Source: Zingiber officinale
Lineage: Eukaryota; Streptophyta; Magnoliopsida; Zingiberales; Zingiberaceae
DNA length: 64,000 nucleotides
Direction: 5' to 3'
Assembly (NCBI RefSeq): GCF_018446385.1
Contig: NC_055996.1
Span: forward strand, 125,709,750 to 125,773,749
Below the pieces are notes generated by a model that was not told the origin of the DNA, made no database searches, and saw only the letters and a program-made list of their open reading frames with translations. A program made the position numbers and the translations under genes. This document shows positions 32,466 to 44,051 of the stretch, one piece after another; position 1 is the first letter of the stretch, and every line of letters starts with the position of its first letter.

Positions 32466-34106
32466 TGTTACACACCGCAAGTATACGGTTACGTCGTCAG
32501 TAATAATAAAAGATATCATATCCACAGGGATTGGTTATAAGCACTAAAGATTTCTCAAAATGAATTAGCTAAAAAAATAATTAAAAGATCATTTACAACT
32601 AAGATCAGAGGTAAGGGTTAAATGCAAAGATTTAGTTTTATAAAGATTCTAGGAATCTTGGTTTCTTTGTGATAATCATTGATGTAATGTAATCTACCAA
32701 ACCTTGCCCTCAATTGCAATGTATTCGTAAGAAGTCACCGGTTGTTTTTTTGCAGAAAACACCGGTTAAGGACTTATATCTAAACCCTAAGCAATCAAAG
32801 AGTTATGAATCCCTATGAGGTCCGTTACGAGGCAGCCCTGTCACGACGCCCCTCGGTCATACGACATAGAAACCCATCCCTAATCAATTAGCATTAAGAT
32901 ATAGAATTAAGCATGTCCGTGCTACTCCCTTGCAAGTTCTTGTTTTATTCCTAAAGGTAATCCCCTAAAAGGTCCGTGAGCGGGGCAACCCTGTCATGAC
33001 GCCCCTCGGTCATACGATTTAGCGAATTCCTCTACAAGATTCCACAAGAGATACAAACAACCAATCAAGAATAGGAATTAGGCACAAAACACAACAATCC
33101 AATACAAGATTGATTGATATAAAACATAGCAATATCCTTGGATCAAGAAGATGGCAAATCCATTGACTCTTACATCAAATTACATCACAAATATTCCCTC
33201 CTTCCTAGAACAAGAAATCTACTCCATAAAGAATAGAAGAAGGACCGAAGACAAGAAAATCCAAGACATTCCAATCCAAGAACAAAAGAATAGAAAGGAA
33301 CGCTTATCTCTTTACGATGAGTGATCTTCGGAACCAATCCTCCGCTCTTCGAGTCGAATCTTGGACAGAAATCCCCCTTTGAATGGCTGGAAACCGCCCC
33401 AAGAACATATCTCCCCCAAAGGGAGAGCCTCCCCTTTCAAAAGGGAAGAAGCTCTATATATAGAGGGGGCAAATTTGGGCGCCACACGACCCAGGGCATG
33501 GCCATGTGAGATCCACACGGCCAGGGCAATCCTCCTCTCGGCTAGGGTCGCACGACCGTGTGATGGTCACACGGTCATGCCATGTACTGCCTCTGCTTGC
33601 TTGTGCGACCGTGTGAAACCACATGGCATAGCCATTTCTCCTATCTGCAAGTGTTGCACGGCCATGTGGCACACACGACTATGCCAATTTCTGGCTCTGG
33701 AAAAGCTACACGGCCGTGTGAAACCACACGGCCTAGGCAATCTTGGTCACTGGAGGGGTTACACGACCATGCAATTATACACGGCCGTGTACTGGTTGGC
33801 TGAAGGAGGGTGGCACGACCCCTCATCACCACACGGTCGGGATCATTCCCCTTTGCAAGGCCGTGTGGCAGTCATTGCCCAGGTCGTTCTTCTCCGTTTG
33901 GTTGTAGAATCATCCACGGACATCAATTCTTCTCCAAATTTGACTCCTGAAAGCATAAAATACACAAGAGCAGATCTCCAAACAAAGAGAAGTATTTATG
34001 CTAAAAGCAAAGCAAGAAGCATGAAAGTGCATAGACAAAGAATGCACAAAACATAAGAATGTACGTCAAAATATGCTAAACAAGTGTATAAAATCTATGC
34101 ACATCA
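32466..34106 (-). repeat. 3' LTR of element E
   Basis: 1641 bp, TGTTAC to ACATCA on the plus strand. TATA box CTATATATAG at 33454-33463. Upstream of it in element orientation (33474-33870) is an array of CACACGGCCGTGTG-type hairpins. ORFs across the array are artefacts. Confidence 0.9.
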
Positions 34107-35297
34107 CACCCTCAGACTTAGACTTTTGCTTGTCCTCAAGAAAAATGTCGCAATCAAGATTTATGTATTCAATAATGCATCATAATCCTTAGTGCACATT
34201 CCTAATTCTATCAAGAAGTTTCATTGATGAGCATGCTCATGGAAACAACTCAAGTATGACTTAAGCATAAGTATCTTGTGCACAGTGCAAAGTAATCCCC
34301 AAACTCTTAAAGTTTTCAATCTACGTCCTAGCCAAGTCATTATCCAATTGAGTTCCTAATATTTCTCGTGATAGGCACTTACCTGCCACACATTTGGTTC
34401 ATATTTCTCAATCAACCCAATGTCTCAAAGACGTGCTCGATATCAGGAGAACCATAAGAGTCATTTCCCCAGTAACCTAACTCGGTCTCAAATGGATGAC
34501 TAGCTAGTTTTCACTCACGACAACTGTTTTTTATATCCCTTTTTCAATACTTTTTTTTCATTTCACTTTTTTTTTTATTCAGCACCCCTTTTTTACATTA
34601 AGTGATTGCATTATGCAACACTTAACACACATAAGCTCATAGGCACATAAGTTGGGATATTTTGATTTTTTTTCAAATGAGCTTTTCAAGATTCGAGCCT
34701 CATCCAATAACCAAAATGAAGTTTGAGAAATCACCATGGAAACCAAGTACTAAACAAATAGGATGAATCATGGCTATTTCAATGATATCAATTATTCAAG
34801 TTCAAGTAAAGTGAAGTGAAGGTAAGATTCTTAAGGTTAAGCCAAAACTCCAACTTATTTTCATATGATACTTAGCTTATTTCATGATACTTAAGATAGA
34901 GAACAGAAGTACATTAAACATACTAGCATCATTTACAATATCATGAATCAAGATAAAGAACGTTCTAACAATTTTACTTTTGAACAAGAAAGCATAAAAG
35001 TGAGGATTTGATGTTCTCTTCAATGGGGATGCCACAAAACTTTTCAAAAATAGACAAGTGACTATCAAAACAAAATAAACTGCTAAACAAAATAGAAAAT
35101 GCAAATTTTTTCAGGTTTTCAAACCACCCCCCCAAACTTAAACTCTTCATCGTCTCGATGAAATCAATATAATGGAGGAGGTGGACGAGGGAAAGAAGGT
35201 CTACGTCGTTCCCCAATAGGAAAACTAGGAAACCCAGGGGTTTCACTCAGGAATCTATGATATTCATAAAGGGCATCTATTTGTTGGCTAGTAATAC
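34107..35297 (-). mobile_element. 3' untranslated region of element E
   Basis: Starts next to the LTR with GAGGACAAGCAAAAGTCTAA-type sequence (minus strand), which is typical of the end of Athila/Gypsy interiors. A second purine-rich tract (AAGTTTGGGGGGGTGG, minus) lies at about 35122-35140. No ORF is credible. Confidence 0.65.
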
Positions 35298-36654
35298 TCA
35301 TGCCTGCATAAAATCCCTCATTCTAGCTTGGTCAATATCATAGTCCTGAACAAATTCAACCATTTGACCTCGAAAATTCCTCGTAAACTGAAAGTGATTT
35401 TGTACTTCTCTGAACTGGTCATCAGATAAAGAAAAGCGACTTTCCAACATTCTTCGTTGGGCATTTTGCTTCTCATGAAGTGAGTCCAGAGATGCATAAA
35501 AATATGAAAAATTGAATCTAGAGGAACCCGTACCATAGGCAAAAGAATGCCTAGCGGGCTCTGGATGTCCGGAGGGCTGTGGGTATCCAGATGATGAGGG
35601 CTCAAGGTGTGGCTCTGTGTCTCCGGATATAAAAGGGACATTCTCAGGGCCTAAATCAGTAATTACCCAATTAGCTAGGTTGCGAATAGAAGTTCGCTCA
35701 GGACAAGGAAGAGGTAAAGGAAAACTATTCGTCCTAGGAAATGCAAAATCATTCTCATCCCGACAAATTATTTTCATAGCAAGACATGCATCAATGTCTA
35801 TCATGTCATTGCCATGGATGACTTCCAACCCATCTAAATCAAGCTCCAAATTAATAGTTATTTAGTAATCAAACCACAAAAAACAATTGACCCCGAGGAT
35901 GCCCTCTCGGCTCTTACTAAGGTTTGTAAAAAATGAAAACTGGAATCAAAATTAACTTTATGCAACATAGCCCACAAAGCGTAAAGCTCTACTTTCTTGA
36001 TGACTCCATCACTTTTCCCTCTACCAAAAATAGTTTTACTCATAACTCGATGTAGGTATCTAAAAATGAGGTTTTGTATGTGAGAAGTCTTAGCTCTAGA
36101 GGGCTCATAAGGTTGTTCTAGTCCAGTAATCAAATTCCAAAATTGATTCCAATTAACCCTAGAATCAAACCTACGAGAGTTATCGGTAGACAATCCAAAA
36201 CAAGTGTTAAATTCACTAAATGCCCACTGAAACTCTTGATTCATAAGCCTAAAAGCTATCTTACCAACATAGTCATCCTCATTGGCAAAGTGAACATCTA
36301 ATGAACTTAAAAACTCCAAAATAATGCGAGGATAAGAAGGTATATGTGTATACAAAATGTCATTCCAATCTAGGAACTCAATATCCAATCTATATCATCT
36401 ATAATCCCTAGCATATCCAAAACAGTTGGGTCTATATATCTTGTACACACAATCTTTCTATTGACAAGAATCTCAAATCTAGATTTATGATCTGCATTTC
36501 TAAAAATGATATTGAATTCATTGTCGTTACCTTCGTCGCGTGCTATCCTCTTTCCTTTGCCTTTTGTTGGTTGTTTTCCTTTTTCCCTTATTGGCTCCTT
36601 CCCTCCGCTCGATCCACCACTTCCCTTACGAAGTTTCTTCAGAATATTGGACAT
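35298..36654 (-). pseudogene. ATHILA ORF-1-like gene of element E, frameshifted
   Basis: Three overlapping open pieces: 36654-36370, 36388-35858 and 35849-35298, each in a different frame. The middle piece has the pattern of the plant ATHILA ORF-1 family (IPSYPRIILEFLSSL, FRLMNQEFQWAFSEFNTCFGL, then a conserved segment on Trp/Asn-rich sequence). In Athila elements this ORF lies in the 3' part where an env gene would be. Its function is not established. The first piece begins MSNILKKLRKGSGGSSGGKE, a basic N-terminus. Single-base indels near 36375 and 35852 break the frame. The upstream neighbour is the palindrome array at 36898-37332. Confidence 0.75.
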
Positions 36655-36897
36655 GTTGTCAAGATTAAGTGGGGAAAGGTGCTGTTTTTGGTTGGAGAAG
36701 ACAGATTTTGAAGGAATAGATCTTGAGAAACAAGATCTTTAGATATAGGAGAAGAAAAAAGAAAAAAAAAAGTCTAGATCTTGATGAAGTTTGTGGAGAA
36801 GAAAGAGTTTGAGATCTAGATCTGAGCAGGTTTAGGAGAAAGGTTGAAGAAGAAGGGAATTTGGGAGAAAAGGATGCTTTGAGAGGGTGAGGGTGTG

Positions 36898-37332
36898 TGG
36901 CCGACATGACCCAGGTATGGTCGTGTATAATAGACATGACTAAGGCAATTGCTCCACACGGCCTCATCCTTCCTCTCCTCGGGAGACCTTACACGGTCGT
37001 GCTAATCAGCACGACCACAACCATCTCCTCTTCGGATTAATTTGCATACCCGTGCAAGGGACACGACCGCATCCTTTTCTTTGTCGGGTTGGTTCATACG
37101 ACCTTGCATATATGCACGGCCTCAACCTTCTTCTTTTCAGTTCAGCTCACACGGCCGTGTATGGGGCACGGTCGAGATCCCTTCCTCCTCTGGAATCACC
37201 ACACGGTCGTGTCTGGTACACGGCCTGACTCTTTTTCTCCTCGGGTGGCCTTACACGGCCGTGCCATGTAGACACGGCCCTAGCATCCTTCTCTTTTGCA
37301 AAATGTACCTGGTCGTGTATGGCACACGACCA
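36898..37332 (-). repeat. Internal CGGCCG palindrome array of element E
   Basis: About ten CACGGNCGTGTG-type words spaced 25-50 bp, with the same core as the arrays in both E LTRs. It sits between the protease and the ATHILA ORF-1-like gene, about 250 bp before that start codon. Confidence 0.8.
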
Positions 37333-37578
37333 ATCTCTGTTTTGCTCCAAATGAATGTTCTACTCCTTCCTTGCTTCTCCAATACTTCCATGCCTATAAA
37401 GAAGTCATGGCCAGCTCATGGAAGCAAAATTTCAACCTGAAAATAAAAGAAACAACGAATTTAAAAGTATTAACTATTGAAATGAAAACTGAAACTAAAA
37501 ATACTAAAAGAACCCTTGAGTTGCCTCCCAAGAAGCGCTTGTTTAGGGTCTTTAGCTTGACCGTTCTCCTTGATCATT

Positions 37579-38550
37579 TCATCTTTTTCTTGCCCTAGGA
37601 GGGCAAACATATTTCTCATTTTTATTGGGAGGCCTCCTCCCAATATCGCTTGCCGGATCATGTTCTACATTTGGTGGCCTACTATGAGGATGAAAATTCC
37701 AATCCTCAAGTTGATAACCATCTGCCCCGCTGTGAACACTTAATAATAAAGAAGAGACATGGTTAGAAGCATTAGACAAATCATATTCTAACCTTTCCTT
37801 ATCAATTACCAAAGAAAGTTTATGGTTTTTTACATCAATTATTGCTCCAGCTGTGGCAAGGAAGGGTCTTCCCAATATGATTGGAATCTTCGGGTCTTCT
37901 ACCATGTCCAGAACTACGAAATCTGTGGGAATAGTAATCCCACCAACTTCTACCGGCACATCTTCAAGTATTCCCATAGGATATCTGCAAGAATGATCAG
38001 CTAGTTGTAGTGCCATGGTAGTAAGTTTCATGTTTTTGAGACCTAATTTATTACAAATTGAATACGGAATGAGGCTAACACTTGCTCCCAAATCACAAAA
38101 AGTTTTTTCTATGAATTCAGATCCTATATTGCAAGGAATGTAAAAGCTTCCTGGATCTTTAAGTTTCAAGGAAATATTCTTTTCAAACAAAGCGCTGCAT
38201 TCCTCAGTAAGTGCAATGGTCTCAATGTCTCCCCTTCTTCTTTTATTTAACATAATGTCCTTCAGTAATTTGGCAAATTTTGGCATTTGTAGAATTCCGT
38301 CAATCAAAGGAACTTCCACACAGATTTCTTTAACTTTGTCCAAACATCTACCAAACTCTTCATCCTTCTTTAGCATCACTAATCTTTGAGGAAAAGGGAT
38401 TACTTGACTTTGTGGATTAAGTGGAAGAGTCTCTTCAACCTTAATGGTACTCTCCTCATTTTCTTGAATCTGATTTGGTTCAAGTGCTGGAGGAGAGAGC
38501 TCTTCTTTAGCTTTCATCCCTTTTGGAGCAGTCACTTGAGGATCCCCCAA
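37579..38550 (-). CDS. Athila-type retropepsin (protease) with gag C-terminal linker
   Basis: A 323-residue open frame. Residues about 60-130 (GRCLDKVKEICVEVPLIDGI, MPKFAKLLKDIM, TIALTEECSALF) are the conserved linker upstream of protease in Athila-lineage polyproteins. The aspartic protease follows: active site DLGA at about 153-156, the flap region LQLADHSCRYPMGILEDVPV, and ILGRPFL, the hydrophobic-hydrophobic-Gly signature. It would cut the gag-pol polyprotein. The frame continues upstream through stops to the gag (38948 on). After about residue 250 the sequence leaves the family and ends PPRARKR with no reverse transcriptase. This ORF is intact by itself but part of a broken polyprotein. 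Confidence 0.85.
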   Translation of the reverse strand: MGDPQVTAPKGMKAKEELSPPALEPNQIQENEESTIKVEETLPLNPQSQVIPFPQRLVMLKKDEEFGRCLDKVKEICVEVPLIDGILQMPKFAKLLKDIMLNKRRRGDIETIALTEECSALFEKNISLKLKDPGSFYIPCNIGSEFIEKTFCDLGASVSLIPYSICNKLGLKNMKLTTMALQLADHSCRYPMGILEDVPVEVGGITIPTDFVVLDMVEDPKIPIILGRPFLATAGAIIDVKNHKLSLVIDKERLEYDLSNASNHVSSLLLSVHSGADGYQLEDWNFHPHSRPPNVEHDPASDIGRRPPNKNEKYVCPPRARKR

Positions 38551-38947
38551 GGTCCGTCCGCTCCTAAGTTCGATGCGATTGCAATGCTCTATCGGATTTA
38601 CATCAGATTTTCCAGGAAATTGCCCTGGTGCACTTAAAGATGATGAGGCTAGCTGGGCAATTTGGCTATCTTAGATCTTTTGATGCTTTTCAGAATTATC
38701 CATTCTCTGAGTCAACTTCAAAATATCTTGCTTCATTTCGTTTTGATTAGAGATAATTTCCTCAAGCATCTTTTCAATTTTAGAAAACTGATAGCCTTGA
38801 GAAGATTGTTGTTGTTGCTGAAAATTTTGTTGTCCGGATTGGAAACTTTATTTGCCTCCCATGGATGGTCCTTGTTCTTGATTATTTCTGTAGGAAAAAT
38901 TTGGATGATTCTTCCACTCAGGATTATGTGTTGGAATATGGATTGTT

Positions 38948-39862
38948 CTACCTTTGATTAAAACTCATGATGGTGTCACATTGCTCTAATTGATTTATTT
39001 GTGCAGATATAGCTCCCAAAGGACATGAGTCTTGTGAATGATCAGAACTACCACACGTTTCACAACAACATACTATGACATTGACTGTATTAGTGCTAGC
39101 CCCCATACTTTCCAACTTCTTTGTGAGAGCATCCAACTTTGCAGTCATTAAAGTGACTGCATCTACATCAAATTTCCCTGATGTTTTAGTTGGGTTTGAA
39201 TAAGAATAGCCACCACTTCTCTCATTTGTCCATTGATGATGATTTTGTGCTACACTTTCAATTATTTCCTCAGCTTCATCTAGACTTTTATTCATGAGTG
39301 TCCCTCCAGCAGCTGAATCTAGGGACACCTTAGTATGATAATTAATGTCATTATAAAATGTGTGCAACGCTAACCACTTCTCCAAACCATGATGTGGGCA
39401 TTGTCTGAGCATGTTATTATATCTATCCCAAGCTTCAAATAGAGATTCTGAGTCAGCCTGTTTGAAACTTGCAATGAGATTCCTCATATGAGCCGTTTTA
39501 CTAGATGGAAAGAATTTATCCAGAAATTGTTGCTCGCATTGTTCCCATGTGATGATGCTATTTGGAGCTAAAGAGTTCAACCATTGCTTAGCTCTATCTC
39601 TTAAAGAAAAACCCAAATAATAATAAACGCACCGTTTTAGAAGGAACACCATTCATTTCATTGTACCACATATCTCATAGAAGACCTCCAAGTGTTGACT
39701 TGGGTCTTCATGCGGTCATCCACCAAACTGATTTTGCTGCACCATAGAAATAATAGCCGGTTTGATCTCAAAATTATTTGCTTCAACAGAAGGTCTTGAA
39801 ATGCTAGATCGAAACCCTCTAGCGTAAGGCGCTGCATAATCTTTTAATGGTCTATTTGTCAT
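38948..39862 (-). pseudogene. Athila-type gag pseudogene of element E
   Basis: It starts at the ATG at 39862 (MTNRPLKDYAAPYARG), with NNFEIKPAIISMVQQNQFGG typical of Athila gag. A TGA at 39716-39718 follows, where the family has a sense codon. Two single-base frameshifts come before the long open part (39652-38948) with FSLRDRAKQWLNSLAP, ITWEQCEQQFLDKFFP and FKQADSESLFEAWDRYNNML, the retrotransposon gag core. A Cys-rich CCCETCGSSDHSQDSC stretch is the zinc knuckle. It would form the particle shell. Not translatable as one protein. Confidence 0.85.
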
Positions 39863-40216
39863 GCTAGAATGATCTTGTTCAGTTTGTTGTCTTTACAGAA
39901 TTTTTCTTTTATGAAATGTTCTATCTATTTCTGGGTCTAGAGAAAGAAGTTCTCCTGCAAAGTTAGATCTTCGCATACACAAAAACAAGATATGTTTGCT
40001 CAAAAAGAAAAGAAAAGGATAGAAGAATAGAGAGGATGTAGTTTACAAGAAGAATTAAAGAACAAATGAATGCAAAGAATGTAATGAATGAATGCAATGA
40101 ATGGATACAATAAAAGAATACAAAACAGAATTGGAAAAGTAGTTACTAGTTAGATGTAAGAAAGAAAAAGAAAAGTTTAGTCTAACTCAATTGATAATCT
40201 CTAATGTTATAAGCGC

Positions 40217-40239
40217 AATCCCCGGCAACAACGGCAAAA
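40217..40239 (-). other. Primer-binding site of element E
   Basis: The minus strand reads GCCGTTGTTGCCGGGGATTG after the LTR. It matches the tRNA-Asp type site of Athila elements (GGCGCCGTTGCCGGGGA) except for an inserted TTG and a changed start, so it is probably decayed. Confidence 0.6.
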
Positions 40240-40241
40240 CT

Positions 40242-41885
40242 TGTTATGCACCGCAAGTGTACGGTTACGTCGTCAGTAAGAATAAAAGATATCGTATCCA
40301 CAGGGATTGGTTATAAGCACTAAAGATATCTCAAAGTGAATTAGCTAAACAAACAATTAAAAGATCATTTACAACTAAGATCAGAGGTAAGGGTCAAATG
40401 CAAAGATTTAGTTTTATAAAGATTCTAGGAATCTTGGTTTCTTTGTGATAATCATTGATGTAATGTAATCTACCAAACCTTGCCCTCAATTGCAATGTAT
40501 TCGTAAGAAGTCACCGGTTGTTTTATACAGAAAACACCGGTTAAGGACTTATATCTAAACCCTAAGCAATCAAAGAGTTATGAATCCCTATGAGGTCCGT
40601 TAACGGGACAACCCTATCACAACACCCCTCGGTTATACGACATAGAAACGCATCCCTAATCAATTAACATTAAGATATAGAATTAAGCATGTCAATCCGT
40701 CCTACTCCCTTGCAAGTTCTTATTTTACCCCTAAAGGTAATCCCCAAAAAGGTCCATGAGCAGGGCAGCCCTGTAACGATGCCCCTCGGTCATACGATTT
40801 AGCGAATTCCTCCACAAGATTCCACAAGAGATACAAACAACCAATCAAGAATAGAAATTAGGCACAAAACACAATAATCCAATACAAGATTGATTGATAC
40901 AAAACATAGCAATATCCTTGGATCAAGAAGATGGCAAATCCATTGACTCTTACATCAAATTACATCACAAATATTCCCTCCTTCCTAGAACAAGAAATCT
41001 ACTCCATAAAGAATAATGGAAGGATCGAAGACAAGAAAATCCAAGATATTCCAATCCAAGAACAAGAGAATGAAAAGGAACACTTATCTCATTATGATGA
41101 GTGATATTCTGAACCAATCCTTCACTCTCCGAGTCGAATCTTGGACAGAAATCCCCACTTGAATGGCTGGAAATTGCCCCAAGAACATATCTCCCCCAAA
41201 GGGAGAGCCTCCCCTTTCAAAAGGGAAGAAGCTCTATATATAGAGGGGGTAAATTTGGGCGCCACACAACCTACAGCACGGCCGTGTGAGATCCACACGA
41301 CTAGGGCAATCCTCCTCTCGGCTAGGGTTGCACGGCCGTGTGATGGTCACACGGCCATGCCATGTACTGCCTCTGCTTGCTTGCACGACTATGTGAAACC
41401 ACACGGCCTAGCCATTTCTCCTATCTGCAAGTGTTGCACGACCGTGTGGCACATACGGCCATGTAATTTCTGGCTCTGGAAAAGATGCATGGCCATGTAA
41501 AACCACACGGCCTGGGCAGTCTTGGTCACAGGAGGGGTTACCTAGCCATGTAATTATACACGGCCGTGTACTGGTTGGCTGAAGGAGGGTGGCACGACCC
41601 CTCATCACCACACGGTCGGGATCATTCCCCTTTGCAAGGCCGTGTGGCAGTCATTGCCCAGGTCGTTCTTCTCCGTTTGGTTGTAGAATCATCCACGGAC
41701 ATCAATTCTTCTCCAAATTTGACTCCTGAAAGCATAAAATGCACCAGAGCAGATCTCCGAACAAAGAGAAGTATTTATGCTAAAAGCAAAGCAAGAAGCA
41801 TGAAAGTGCATAGACAAAACATGTATAAAACATAAGAATGTGCGTCAAAACATGCTAAACAAGTGTATAAAATCTACGCACATCA
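40242..41885 (-). repeat. 5' LTR of element E
   Basis: 1644 bp, aligned to 32466-34106. TATA box CTATATATAG at 41234-41243. CGGCCG hairpin array at 41265-41650. Differences between the two LTRs are scattered, many of them C/T or G/A inside the CG-containing array, as expected from methylated-cytosine decay. Confidence 0.9.
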
Positions 41886-42685
41886 ACTGCCAGAAGTACT
41901 AGTCGATTGCCTTTATCGAAATCAATACACAGAAGCATTCTATGTTCGATATTCATTATTACCAGTTGACTGGTAACTATATCAGTCGATTGGTACCCAA
42001 ATTCCAGCCTATCCTATAATTTTGACCCGATTTCAGAAATACGCCAATAATTTTACAGACATCCAAAAATCTCCAAATTTTATGGAGAGGTCTATTTTAC
42101 CCATGTTTACTTGGGAAATATACATTACAAAATATATCCATCATAAATCCCAATATTAACACAAAGTCCAAAACTAGCTTAATAATTCAATTGAACATTG
42201 ACCTAAAGTCTTAGTTTTGGCTTTCTCTTGATGTATTTGCTCATACTAACCTACAATACATCCCTAGCATTGGTTTATATGGCGTCCATATATCCAAAAC
42301 CAATTATCATGCTATATAACCCCAATATCATATTTCCAAACATAAAACATAACTCAATTGTGTCAAATCCCTAGGTTTGAGACTCAAGTCCGTCTCCAAA
42401 TCACTTGGCACATTCCATAACCTAACATAGACTCCCAAGTAAAATCAACTTGAGATCCATTGGTCATGGGTCCCAATTTGACTCTTTGAGCTTCTCCTAG
42501 AACTCTTAACCTTAGTCATCTTCCTAGGTGACTCATCCACAATTGTTAGGCCACATCGGTGCACCTCCGGTTACACTTGGCCTACAAACCTAACCTTTTT
42601 AACCTTAGATACCTTGTCCTTGGTTAACTTCTTCTTACCATTAAATAGCTTTCCTTTTCCATTTATTGTCTTCTCCTTGCTATAG
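41886..42685 (-). mobile_element. 3' part of gag region and untranslated part of element D (proximal)
   Basis: Near E (41886-41990) are GTCGAC/GTTGAC-type palindromes like those of the D LTRs. From about 42300 to 42680 a broken frame (KGKLFNGKKKLTKDKVSKVK, then DESPRKMTKVKSSRRS on the minus strand) looks like the basic C-terminal tail of gag seen in B and C. Confidence 0.55.
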
Positions 42686-43998
42686 TCATATGTAACCTAG
42701 CATAAGCTTTCCCTTAGTATTAGAGACACTAAATCGGTATCCTAAACCCGATCTATCATTGTTGGGTCTTTGACTACCCAACATTATACCTAAACCCTTA
42801 GATCCAATATTGAATCTTTCTAGGGTTTTCTCCAACTTGTCAATCTTTGCCTTCAAAGCTTGATTTTCCCTTTCTAGGTTCCTAAACCTAGAGTCAACAT
42901 GTCCACCATGGACATTCCTATACCTACCATTTCTAGGCATGTGTCTCCCATTATTGGGATTAATGCCTAAGTTCTCCTTAGGTTTACCATTTCTAGGTTT
43001 ATCATGCATATATCTCCTATGGTTATGATCTATATTTACCCTATTTCTATCATGATATTTAAATCCAAAATTTTGCATGAGTAAATAATAAAAATTATTT
43101 CTAGTATACATAGGAGTATAAGAATCATAATTGCAATTCAAGTTAGGGTATACCTCCCTTACCCTTGAAGTTCCCCCTTGACTTGAGCTCCTCTTCTTCT
43201 CTTTCTCCCATTTTTTTAATTGCGCTAACTTCTTGATCTCCCTCTTCTTAGGGCATTTGGTATGGTAGTGGCCCTTCTCCCCACACGTGAAACATCTAAT
43301 GCACATTTCCTCCTTTGGGATTCTTCATTCCTACAACCCTTGTTAGTTTTTAAATTAACTTGAATGAGTTTAGGATTTACCTTCTTCTTACCCATTGGGC
43401 ACCTACTCTTGTAGTGCCCCTTCTCATTGCACCCGAAGCAAATGATGTGGTATTTTGACTTCACTTCGGTGGAGATGCTCACTAGGTTGGCTACTTCCAA
43501 GACATCTTCATCCGTCTTGGCTTCTTCTTCAACTTTTGAAGATGTAGATGATGCCTCATCTTCTTTCTCCTCCTCGAATGTTGGGCATGACTCAACTTCC
43601 GTTTGCTTCTCCTCAACTTAAGTAATTAAACTCATCTTCTTGGATTCTTCTTCTTCTTGTGTAGGTTTAGGTTCTTCCCGTAGAACCATCTTCACCTTGC
43701 TCCATAACTCGTGGGCATTCTTATACTTACCTACACAACTCATAACATCATTAGGCAAAATATCAATTAATATTGATATTACCTTTGAATTTGCCTCCGA
43801 TTGTGAGGTTTGCTCTTCCGTCCAATATCTTGGTCGAAGTCTCTTCCCTTTCTTGTCTTTTGGGACTTCAAATGGCTCCTTGGTCGCCATCATGGTAATC
43901 CAATCCGTGTTGAAGAAGACCTCCATCTTCATCATCCAAAATGTGATGTCCCCTAGGCTTCCTCCTTCAAACTTTGGCGGATCTATCAAGTCGGTCAT
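42686..43998 (-). pseudogene. Gag pseudogene of element D
   Basis: It starts MTDLIDPPKFEGGSLGDITF and has the N-terminal capsid-like region (WMMKMEVFFNTDWITMM, ILPNDVMSCVGKYKNAHELW). There is a TAA at 43618, after which the same frame continues through the first knuckle CFGCNEKGHYKSRC. A frameshift near 43310-43330 follows, then the second knuckle CFTCGEKGHYHTKC, a basic region and a coiled coil (RNLERENQALKAKIDKLEKTL). It ends with the LGSQRPNNDRSGLGY motif known from Copia/SIRE-type gag. The layout equals that of gag in B and C, with lower identity. Two lesions make it non-functional. Confidence 0.85.
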
Positions 43999-44037
43999 CT
44001 TTGCTTCCTTGGTGGTTAGTCCAATGGAGAGCGTCTT

Positions 44038-44049
44038 GCTCTAATACCA
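44038..44049 (-). other. Primer-binding site of element D
   Basis: TGGTATTAGAGC on the minus strand differs by one C to T change from TGGTATCAGAGC, the complement of the 3' end of initiator Met-tRNA. It lies two bases after the LTR. Confidence 0.85.
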
Positions 44050-44051
44050 CT

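Larger units (their letters stand above)
32466..41885 (-). mobile_element. Athila-like Gypsy element E, deleted for pol, nested in D
   Basis: LTRs 40242-41885 (5') and 32466-34106 (3') are very similar. Flanks ACTAC (32461-32465) and ACTGC (41886-41890) are a 5-bp duplication with one transition. Order on the minus strand: 5' LTR, tRNA-Asp-like primer site, gag (broken), protease, a palindrome array, an ATHILA ORF-1-like (env-position) gene in three frames, then a polypurine-rich end and the 3' LTR. The roughly 3 kb for reverse transcriptase, RNase H and integrase are absent. Total 9.4 kb, so it is a deletion derivative. Confidence 0.9.

Noticed and set aside
33361..34056. 231-codon plus-strand ORF in the 3' LTR of element E (and its copy at 41141-41500)
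   Set aside because: It lies within the LTR, antisense to the element, over the CGGCCG array. The copy in the other LTR is broken, which argues against a conserved gene.
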